23,702 nt of DNA. Origin: Bacteroidota bacterium (GTDB lineage Bacteria; Bacteroidota; Bacteroidia; Chitinophagales; Chitinophagaceae). Positions within the stretch are counted from its first letter, which is position 1. Every line of letters starts with the position of its first letter. The stretch lies in assembly GCA_023391015.1 (NCBI GenBank), contig JAEWBT010000101.1, positions 1-23,702 on the forward strand, read 5' to 3'. Both the position numbers and the translations under genes were made by a program. The notes below the pieces were generated by a model. The model was not told the origin of the DNA, ran no database searches, and was given only the letters and a program-made list of their open reading frames with translations. Of the stretch, positions 1 to 6,017 are shown piece after piece.

Positions 1-732
1 GTGCTGTACTCTACCGACCCCGAGAACCCGCGCATCCAGCGCCATATTAAGCGGGGCCGGCTGGCGGGCGTGTATGAAAACGGATTTATTACCATCCTGC
101 GCGACAACTGGAAAATCCGGGTGGAAAACGTGGCCAACATTCCGATTACGTTTAACGGCACGGCGATGTTCAACGTTCAGAACACCCTCGGCGCGGTGCT
201 GGCGGCTTACGTGAGCGACGTGCCGCTTGATACCATTCGTGGCGGGCTGCAAACCTTTATTCCCAGTGCCGCGCAAACACCGGGCCGCATGAACCTGTTC
301 CATTTCCGGGATTTTACCGTGATGCTCGACTATGCCCATAACACCCATGGCATGAAGGCCATCGGCGGCTTCCTGGAGCACGTGCCGGCGAGCGCCAAAG
401 TGGGAATTATTGCCGGCGTAGGCGACCGCCGCGACGAAGACACTATCGACCTGGGCGAAGAAGCCGCGCGTACTTTTGATGAAATTATCATCCGTCAGGA
501 TAAAAACACGCGCGGCCGGACGGCTGAAGAGATTGTGGATTTGTTGCAGCAGGGCATCCGGAAGGTGAAACCCGATATGCCGGTCAAAGTGATTCTAAAG
601 GAAAATGAAGCAATTGACCACGCCATTCAGAATGCGCAAAAAGATTCGTTTATTACCATTATCTCCGACGTAATTCCGGCAGCTCTGGAGCAGGTGCGCA
701 CCTACAAAGAGCAGGAAGGAACTGTGTTTTGA
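1..732 (+). CDS. cphA: Cyanophycin synthetase-type Mur ligase, C-terminal fragment (5' end outside window)
   Basis: This is the last 243 residues of a protein that begins before the window. The GTG at base 1 is simply the first in-frame codon and not a credible start. The fragment looks like the end of the Mur-ligase-like half of cyanophycin synthetase, which joins Arg to an Asp backbone using ATP. Visible features are VMLDYAHNTHGMKAI (about residues 107-121), the usual substrate/phosphate loop of this half, then GIIAGVGDRRDED (about 137-149) and IIRQDKNTRGR (about 164-174), typical of the C-terminal Mur ligase domain. The N-terminal ATP-grasp half, which would separate CphA from a plain Mur ligase, is not visible. 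Related proteins are found in Bacteroidota that are not known to store cyanophycin, so the product in this organism is uncertain. The gene ends 73 bases before the lipoprotein array and I see no terminator after it. Confidence 0.85.
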   Translation: MLYSTDPENPRIQRHIKRGRLAGVYENGFITILRDNWKIRVENVANIPITFNGTAMFNVQNTLGAVLAAYVSDVPLDTIRGGLQTFIPSAAQTPGRMNLFHFRDFTVMLDYAHNTHGMKAIGGFLEHVPASAKVGIIAGVGDRRDEDTIDLGEEAARTFDEIIIRQDKNTRGRTAEEIVDLLQQGIRKVKPDMPVKVILKENEAIDHAIQNAQKDSFITIISDVIPAALEQVRTYKEQEGTVF

Positions 733-805
733 ATTAAAAAATCCATCAAACAAAATAGGGGTAATTCCCTTTTTCTGCGTCTCTTGACAGGCGCTTCTCC
801 TGTTT

Positions 806-1285
806 ATGAAAAAATCAGCATTCCTACTCACCGCCGCCGTTGGGTTGCTTTTCACGGCTTGCACGAAAGAAGAAAACAATACCGTTGCCAATAACGACAA
901 CCTGGTTGTGGGGAAATGGCGGCTCACCTACGCCAAACTTTTCTATCTTGAAAACGGGCAGGTAAAAACCGAAGTAGATTCTTTGTCAAAGCTGGATTCC
1001 TGTGCGTTAGACGATCTGATGGATTTCAAAGCAGATCACAAGGCTTTCACCAATCAAGGCGAGATTCAGTGCAAACCCTTTGATCCGGCAGAGAAAAAGG
1101 TCGGAACCTGGCAGTTATTAAACAACAACCAAACCTTTATTTTGGGTACGGACAGTCCTTCATTGGCGCTTAAGTACCGTGTTCTTGAACTTACGGCTTC
1201 CCGGATGCAGCTTTATCAGGATTCTACCGTCACCGCAGGCGGGTTGGAGGCTACGACCAAATCGATCGTCATTTTTGAAAAATAA
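806..1285 (+). CDS. Lipoprotein 1 of a five-member tandem family
   Basis: This is a 159-residue secreted lipoprotein. A basic start and hydrophobic stretch lead to the lipobox FTAC with acylated Cys19. The residues after the Cys are TKEEN, which fits the X-K-[DE]-[DE]-X surface-export signal described for Capnocytophaga lipoproteins. The mature part has GKW at 36-38, a Cys pair at 66 and 89, the motif DSCALDDLMDF around Cys66, and GTW at 100-102, followed by beta-strand-like segments. A G-x-W near the start of a small all-beta domain recalls lipocalin-like lipoproteins of Bacteroidota, but I cannot confirm the fold. It heads an array of five genes in the same direction. No function can be assigned. 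ATG 806 is the only start that gives a complete signal peptide. Confidence 0.85.
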   Translation: MKKSAFLLTAAVGLLFTACTKEENNTVANNDNLVVGKWRLTYAKLFYLENGQVKTEVDSLSKLDSCALDDLMDFKADHKAFTNQGEIQCKPFDPAEKKVGTWQLLNNNQTFILGTDSPSLALKYRVLELTASRMQLYQDSTVTAGGLEATTKSIVIFEK

Positions 1286-1336
1286 CCATCGGTTCTACAA
1301 ACACTTCTAAACTGCAAAAACGCTTTGCAACCCAAT

Positions 1337-1804
1337 ATGAAAAAAGCACTTCTGCTCCTCTCCACATCGGCATTGCTGTTTGCGGCGTGTTCCAAAGACA
1401 CCGCCAGCGTTGTTTCCCGCGAAGGTCTTATTCCCGGAAAATGGAAGCTGAATTCCTATAAAATCACTTTCGCACCGCAAGGCTCTTCCATGCAGTTCAA
1501 CATCATCGACACGATGTTTACCTGCCAGCGCGATGACCTGACGGAATTCACCACAGCCCACGAAGTGTATCAGGACTCGGGCGCAGAAAAATGTGATTCT
1601 GCTGATTCGGCCCGCACCTATGTAGGCACCTGGAAGCTGGTGAACAGCGAGAAAGATTTGTATCTCTCCACAACCAATTACGGCGATGTTACTTTTAAAG
1701 TCAACGAGGTAACCGACCAGTCGCTTCACCTGAGCAAAGACACCATTGTAGGCTATAACGGTATCAACTTCTCCGGCACGGCTGACCTGATTTTCCGGAA
1801 ATAA
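1337..1804 (+). CDS. Lipoprotein 2 of a five-member tandem family
   Basis: This is a 155-residue lipoprotein starting at ATG 1337. An in-frame TTG at 1325 would only add four residues in front of the MKK signal start. The lipobox is FAAC with Cys18. The mature part repeats the family plan: GKWKL at 34-38, TCQRDDL with Cys63, a second Cys at 86, and GTWKL at 97-101. The two internal cysteines are 23 residues apart, as in copies 1, 3 and 4, which suggests a conserved disulfide in the periplasm or at the surface. It lies 51 bases after copy 1. The gene ends with a TTCCGGAA palindrome just before its stop codon. The function is unknown, and a lipocalin-like fold is only a suggestion. Confidence 0.85.
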   Translation: MKKALLLLSTSALLFAACSKDTASVVSREGLIPGKWKLNSYKITFAPQGSSMQFNIIDTMFTCQRDDLTEFTTAHEVYQDSGAEKCDSADSARTYVGTWKLVNSEKDLYLSTTNYGDVTFKVNEVTDQSLHLSKDTIVGYNGINFSGTADLIFRK

Positions 1805-1851
1805 AAGCCCTTTTTCCGGAAATAATTATTTCCCAATTTCCCTTTCCCATT

Positions 1852-2331
1852 ATGAAGAAAACATTGCTGCTGCTGGCCGCGCCCGCCCTTTTGCTGGTGG
1901 CCTGTAAGAAAAATGATGACACCCCGCCCGCACCTGTTTCCCAAAGAATCGTAGGTGCCTGGATGCAGACTGAAGACAAAACAACCACGGCCGTCAACGG
2001 TACAGCAAACCCCGAAGTGGATAATATGGCCAACGACCCGGCCTGTGCCAAGGATGATTTGTTTAATTTCCTGTCCAACGGGATGCTCGTGGTAACCGAA
2101 GGCGCCTCCAAGTGCCGCCAATCAGACCCGGATACAGTTGGCCGCGGTTTTTATTCGTTGATTTCCAATGATTCGCAGGTGATATTCAAGGAAGCCGACG
2201 GCAGCCCGCTCGATACGTTCAACATCGTGGAACTTTCCAACTCTACGATGCGCCTGCAAACCAAGGATTCGACAAACGCCGGCAATAGTAAAGTAGTGGT
2301 TACGAACCGCCTGACTTATACCAGAAAATAG
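1852..2331 (+). CDS. Lipoprotein 3 of a five-member tandem family
   Basis: This is a 159-residue lipoprotein with lipobox LVAC and Cys18. The mature N-terminus is Lys- and Asp-rich, then Pro-rich (KKNDDTPPAP). GAW sits at 35-37 in place of the GKW of the other copies. ACAKDDLFNF carries Cys65, and the second Cys is at 88, again a spacing of 23. The second tryptophan motif is replaced by GRGFYSL, so this copy has drifted at that site. It lies 47 bases after copy 2 and is followed by a strong intrinsic terminator, so copies 1 to 3 probably form one transcript and copies 4 and 5 are expressed separately. The function is unknown. Confidence 0.85.
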   Translation: MKKTLLLLAAPALLLVACKKNDDTPPAPVSQRIVGAWMQTEDKTTTAVNGTANPEVDNMANDPACAKDDLFNFLSNGMLVVTEGASKCRQSDPDTVGRGFYSLISNDSQVIFKEADGSPLDTFNIVELSNSTMRLQTKDSTNAGNSKVVVTNRLTYTRK

Positions 2332-2359
2332 CAGAAAAGCGCCGTTCTTTTTCCCATCA

Positions 2360-2392
2360 GCCACCGGAGGTCTTTTTCCGGTGGCTTTTTTT
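2360..2392 (+). terminator. Intrinsic terminator after lipoprotein 3
   Basis: A nine-base-pair perfect stem (GCCACCGGA at 2360-2368 with TCCGGTGGC at 2377-2385) has an eight-base loop and is followed directly by seven T residues. It lies 28 bases after the stop of lipoprotein 3. It would end a transcript carrying copies 1 to 3. Confidence 0.9.
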
Positions 2393-2458
2393 AGGGCCCA
2401 TTTCCGGAAAATAAGTAGCCTTCTTTTATAAGAAATAGCATATCTTCCCTTTTCGTTT

Positions 2459-2938
2459 ATGCCTAAAAAACCCTTCTATTTTCCGCTTTTGATGGTGGCA
2501 GCCCTGTGCTTTTTGGCCGCCTGCGAGAAAGACCCGCGCTACATGTCGCCGCAGAAATACCTGAGCCAGGCCCCCTGGAAACTGACGTTTTCGCAATCCA
2601 TCACCAGCGAAGGGGGAAAGCCCGATGATACAGTGGATTACTACGCGCAGATGGACAGTTGCCAGCAAGATGTTTTATACGTGTATGCCTCCAACGGAAA
2701 TTATTACTCCGAGCCGGGCGCACGCCGTTGCCCGGGACAAAGCCTGGAGCCCAAAGACCTGGGCCGCTGGAAGTATGAAGCAAAGACCAAAACCCTCATT
2801 ATCGACGGCGCCGGACGGTTGCTCTGGCAGGTGCTGGCCCTCAACGATACGGCCCTCCAATTGCGGCTCACTTATGCCTTGCAGGACAGCCTGCGGGCTG
2901 CTACCGTTACCGAGGAACAGCACTTTATTCATCCCTGA
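2459..2938 (+). CDS. Lipoprotein 4 of a five-member tandem family
   Basis: This is a 159-residue lipoprotein with a longer signal peptide and lipobox LAAC at Cys22, followed by EKDP. PWKL (39-42) stands where the other copies have G-x-W. DSCQQDVLYVY carries Cys68, and ARRC gives Cys91, so the spacing of 23 is kept. GRWKY at 102-106 matches the second tryptophan motif. It is more Gln- and Tyr-rich than copies 1 to 3. It starts 66 bases after the terminator that follows copy 3, so it needs its own promoter, but I cannot pick one with confidence. The function is unknown. Confidence 0.83.
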   Translation: MPKKPFYFPLLMVAALCFLAACEKDPRYMSPQKYLSQAPWKLTFSQSITSEGGKPDDTVDYYAQMDSCQQDVLYVYASNGNYYSEPGARRCPGQSLEPKDLGRWKYEAKTKTLIIDGAGRLLWQVLALNDTALQLRLTYALQDSLRAATVTEEQHFIHP

Positions 2939-2949
2939 CAAACAAACCC

Positions 2950-2980
2950 TTGCACCAACGCCTGCGGCGTCTTACTTTTA
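2950..2980 (+). promoter_or_regulatory. Possible Bacteroidota-type promoter for lipoprotein 5
   Basis: TTG at 2950-2952 is followed 20 bases later by TACTTTTA (2973-2980), one mismatch from the -7 consensus TAnnTTTG. Spacing and position, 37 bases before the ATG of lipoprotein 5, are suitable. The -33 part is minimal, so this is tentative. Confidence 0.35.
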
Positions 2981-3017
2981 GAGCCGCTGAATCAACGGGT
3001 TGCTTTCTAAAAAATTC

Positions 3018-3467
3018 ATGAAAAAAGGCTTTCTTTTTCTCTCCGCAACGATTGCTTTCCTTTCTGCCTGCCAAAAAGACGAGCACCTTTCCATCCGGGA
3101 ATCCGGCATTGTGAAAGGCTCCTGGAAAGTCAAGACAAGAGATACTTTCTTTTCGATCCGGCCAGACACACTGGGTTATGACACGCTTGCCGGCTCGGAG
3201 CGCGTGAATCGTTACCGGTTTTTCCCGAACGGAGACATGGCCCGCATCGCTACCTACGCACTCGATACGTTCCGGGTATCGGATTCGGCCATTACCGGAA
3301 AATGGGTGTTGTCGGAGGCCGATACCCGGCTTACCCTGACCGATCCCAATATCGCGGGCATGTATAAGTTTGTGGATTATAATGATTCGCTTATGACGCT
3401 GGTAATGGTGGCCGGATTTGACGAAGGGGACAGCTCCGTGATTACCACAGTGTTGCGCCGGCAGTAA
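3018..3467 (+). CDS. Lipoprotein 5 of the tandem family, lacking the cysteine pair
   Basis: This is a 149-residue lipoprotein starting at ATG 3018. A TTG at 3000 would add six residues ahead of the MKK start and is unlikely. The lipobox is LSAC with Cys18, followed by QKDEH, the best match in this array to the X-K-[DE]-[DE]-X surface-export signal. GSWKV and a later GKWVL keep the two tryptophan motifs of the family. Both internal cysteines found in copies 1 to 4 are absent: where they have Cys plus DDL, this copy reads RVNRYRFFPNGDM. It is therefore either a diverged member that lost the probable disulfide or a neighbouring relative of similar design. A strong terminator follows 44 bases after the stop. 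Confidence 0.83.
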   Translation: MKKGFLFLSATIAFLSACQKDEHLSIRESGIVKGSWKVKTRDTFFSIRPDTLGYDTLAGSERVNRYRFFPNGDMARIATYALDTFRVSDSAITGKWVLSEADTRLTLTDPNIAGMYKFVDYNDSLMTLVMVAGFDEGDSSVITTVLRRQ

Positions 3468-3511
3468 AGATTTTCGGAAATTTCCGCCTGAAAAACATTT
3501 TTCCTTCTCCA

Positions 3512-3543
3512 AACGGGCCGAAAGTTATTTTCGGCCCGTTTTT
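3512..3543 (+). terminator. Intrinsic terminator after lipoprotein 5
   Basis: A perfect 12-base-pair stem (AACGGGCCGAAA at 3512-3523 with TTTCGGCCCGTT at 3529-3540) has a five-base loop and runs into a T tract (3539-3543). It closes the lipoprotein array. It ends only 13 bases before the start of the peptidase gene. Confidence 0.9.
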
Positions 3544-3556
3544 CGTTTGCTTTCCT

Positions 3557-4840
3557 GTGAAACGTTTTTTGTCTTTTTTCCCGGCCTTGCTGCTGGGCTA
3601 TTTTCCTTTTTTCCTTAAAGCCCAAACCCCTAAAGCCCTTCGCTACGACGTGCGCGTGCTGACCGGCGCATCCATGTCGGGGCGCGGCTATGTAGATAAA
3701 GGCGCAGAAAAAGCATCGCGCTTTCTGGTGCGGCGGCTGCGGGAAGCCGGCGTTGTGCCCGCCACCGAAGACAGCAGCTATTTGCAGGAATACCGTTTTA
3801 ATATCAACACATTCCCGCAGCCTTTTTTGCTCTCGATAAATGGCAAAGAACTGCGCCCCGGAATCGATTATCTGATAGACGCGCGCAGCAATCCTTTTGA
3901 AACGGAAGCGAAAAAAGTGGTACAACTGGATGCAGGACGCATTTTTCAAAAAGCCCCACCGGCTGCACGTTTGGATGCACTTTCCGCTAATGGTGGTGTG
4001 GTGTTTTGGAAAAACGCCGATACGCTGACCAAAGGGTCTTTTCTGCGAAACGTGAATCCGGACTCGCTTTCTGCAGGGCTTTATCTGGTATCGGTGAAGG
4101 GAAAAATGACCTGGACAGCGCGCACGTCGCGGTTGGACAAAGGTGCAACGGTAGTCTATGTTCAAGACAGCGTGCTGCCCCGCAAAGTGAAAAAGGTAGC
4201 GGCAAAACTGCCGTCTAAATTCCTGATAAATAGCCGGCAATACAACGTTGCGGGTATGGTGCGCGGCACGGAATTTCCGGATTCGTTTATCGTTTTCACC
4301 GCCCATTACGACCACCTCGGCGAGATGGGGAAAGGAACGGTTTTTCCGGGAGCCAACGACAATGCTTCCGGAACGGCAGCCGTGCTGGACTTGGCCCGTT
4401 ATTTCGCTCAAAAGCCGCCCAAATACTCGGTATTGTTTTTATTTTTCAGCGGCGAAGAAGCCGGTCTTTTAGGCTCCAAATATTACACCGAAAATCCGCT
4501 GAAACCCTTAGCCAACATCCGGTTTTTAATCAATCTGGATATGGTGGGCGAATGCGCCGACGGCGCTACGGTGGTGAATGCCACCTTGCACGAAACCGAA
4601 TTTGCCCGCCTGGACAAGCTCAACAACGAAGCCCGTTTTGTACCAAAATTGAATAAACGTGGCGAAGCGGCCAACAGCGACCATTACCATTTTTCGGAAG
4701 CCGGTGTGCCCGCGTTCTTTATTTACGGCACCGGTGGAAAAGGGCATTACCACGATGTTTTTGACACAGCGGAGGAGCTGAGTCTCACCAATCTGCAGGA
4801 CCTGCAAATCCTGCTCATCCGGTTTGTGGAAGGTTTTTAA
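3557..4840 (+). CDS. Secreted M28-family zinc metallopeptidase
   Basis: This 427-residue protein is predicted to be an exported aminopeptidase-type enzyme with two zinc ions. A signal peptide is visible (residues 1 to about 22, ending KAQ). The peptidase domain covers roughly 240-427. Metal ligands and catalytic residues of the M28 family can be seen: H250 and D252 in AHYDHLG, D268 in GANDNASG, the E300/E301 pair in FSGEEAGL, D328 in NLDMVGE, and H399 in GHYHDVFD. The region between the signal and residue 240 is large enough to hold an inserted PA-like domain, but I do not recognise it. The start is GTG at 3557, the only start that keeps the signal peptide. It follows the previous terminator by 13 bases, so any promoter overlaps that hairpin or the leader is very short. 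Substrate is unknown. Confidence 0.92.
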   Translation: MKRFLSFFPALLLGYFPFFLKAQTPKALRYDVRVLTGASMSGRGYVDKGAEKASRFLVRRLREAGVVPATEDSSYLQEYRFNINTFPQPFLLSINGKELRPGIDYLIDARSNPFETEAKKVVQLDAGRIFQKAPPAARLDALSANGGVVFWKNADTLTKGSFLRNVNPDSLSAGLYLVSVKGKMTWTARTSRLDKGATVVYVQDSVLPRKVKKVAAKLPSKFLINSRQYNVAGMVRGTEFPDSFIVFTAHYDHLGEMGKGTVFPGANDNASGTAAVLDLARYFAQKPPKYSVLFLFFSGEEAGLLGSKYYTENPLKPLANIRFLINLDMVGECADGATVVNATLHETEFARLDKLNNEARFVPKLNKRGEAANSDHYHFSEAGVPAFFIYGTGGKGHYHDVFDTAEELSLTNLQDLQILLIRFVEGF

Positions 4841-4919
4841 GTGTTATTTTCCGGAAAAGCAACTTTCCAAAATACGCAGTTCGTCGTATAGGAGGCCTGA
4901 CGCATATTAGAGAATTTTG

Positions 4920-4935
4920 GGGTGATTTTTCACCC
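4920..4935 (+). promoter_or_regulatory. Small hairpin just before the beta-helix gene
   Basis: GGGTGA (4920-4925) and TCACCC (4930-4935) pair around a TTTT loop, 15 bases before the ATG at 4951. No T tract follows directly, so it is a weak terminator at best. TCTCTTTG at 4942-4949, one mismatch from TAnnTTTG, lies between the hairpin and the ATG. The hairpin could be an operator-like palindrome inside a promoter. This is inference from position only. Confidence 0.3.
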
Positions 4936-4950
4936 ACACTTTCTCTTTGT

Positions 4951-5979
4951 ATGAAAACGCTTTTTCTTTCCTGCCTTTCTGCCGTTTGCTTTTCTGGCGC
5001 GCAGGCGTCTGTTTTTACCGTCAACAACAATGTTCCCTCGCCCGGACAGTACACAAGCGTGAGCGCCGCTATTACCGCCGCCGCCAACGGCGATACCATT
5101 TATATCTCCGCTTCGCCTTACAACTACAACGGATTTACGGTAAACAAAGAACTCACCTTAATCGGCAGTGGTCACAAGCCCCAAAACGTAAACACCAACG
5201 TTTCTTTTGTGGATAACATTACCATTAGTGCCAACAACGTCCGCATCGTTGGTTTTAACCTGAACCGGGTAGAAGGCAGCAGCACACAAAACAATTTGAT
5301 TGTAGAGCGCTGCCTGGTGCGCGATCGGGTTAGTCTTAGTGGCAACTGGACCAACGTAACACTGGAAAGTAATGTTTTTGAATCTACCGCAACCAACTTC
5401 AATCCGAATTACTACGCAGCATTTAACGGTGTTACGGTAAAAAACAACATTTTCAATGGGACCATTCAGGATGCTTGGGGCTATTATGGAATGAACAACT
5501 TTCTGATTAAAAACAATCTTTTTCTCAACGCTACACAGGCCTTTTCAGGATCTAACCGCTTGCTCACTATTAACAACAATATTTTTTATCGCGCCAATCC
5601 GGCCAATACGGTCACTTCCAGCAGTTTTAATAACAATATTTCCTTTCAGTGCGCCAATAACGCTTTTCCAATAGGTGCGAGCAGCAATACCGGTTCCGGA
5701 AATATCGAAAACACCGACCCGCTATTAGTCAATTTTCCGGCAGCAGGGGCTTATTTTTCCTATACCTACGACTACAACCTGCAAAGCACTTCGCCCGCCA
5801 AAAACGCGGGAACCGACGGCAAAGACATTGGCCTGACCGGCGGCGACGGCTATTTCCAGAAGTTCGGTATCCCGCCCATTCCGCAAATCCGCAACCTGAC
5901 CATTACCAGTCCGGCGGGCGGCGTGGTGAACCCCGGCGGTACCCTTCAGATCAACGTAATCTCTACCATTCGCCGGTAA
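4951..5979 (+). CDS. Secreted right-handed parallel beta-helix repeat protein
   Basis: This 342-residue protein has a signal peptide (1 to about 19, ending AQA). It opens with a YTSVSAAITAAANGDTIYISA segment, the usual entry of pectate-lyase-like beta-helix proteins. From about residue 60 to 240 it shows irregular coils rich in Asn and hydrophobics (IVGFNLN, NLIVERC, VTVKNNIFNG, FLIKNNLFLN, LLTINNNIFY), with Asn ladders typical of this fold. A segment of the type SPAKNAGTDGKDIGLTGG (about 275-295) often closes such domains. The tail ends VISTIRR and carries no recognisable T9SS sorting domain, so export may end in the periplasm or rely on another route. No catalytic residues are evident, so I call a fold and not an enzyme. 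The next gene starts 38 bases downstream and is probably cotranscribed. Confidence 0.8.
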   Translation: MKTLFLSCLSAVCFSGAQASVFTVNNNVPSPGQYTSVSAAITAAANGDTIYISASPYNYNGFTVNKELTLIGSGHKPQNVNTNVSFVDNITISANNVRIVGFNLNRVEGSSTQNNLIVERCLVRDRVSLSGNWTNVTLESNVFESTATNFNPNYYAAFNGVTVKNNIFNGTIQDAWGYYGMNNFLIKNNLFLNATQAFSGSNRLLTINNNIFYRANPANTVTSSSFNNNISFQCANNAFPIGASSNTGSGNIENTDPLLVNFPAAGAYFSYTYDYNLQSTSPAKNAGTDGKDIGLTGGDGYFQKFGIPPIPQIRNLTITSPAGGVVNPGGTLQINVISTIRR

Positions 5980-6017
5980 GCGCGTTTGTTTTTAAAACCC
6001 TTTAAAAATGAAACGCC

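Noticed and set aside
1..3. GTG at base 1 as the real start of the first gene
   Set aside because: The protein lacks the Mur ligase P-loop and the whole ATP-grasp half, so it begins before the window.
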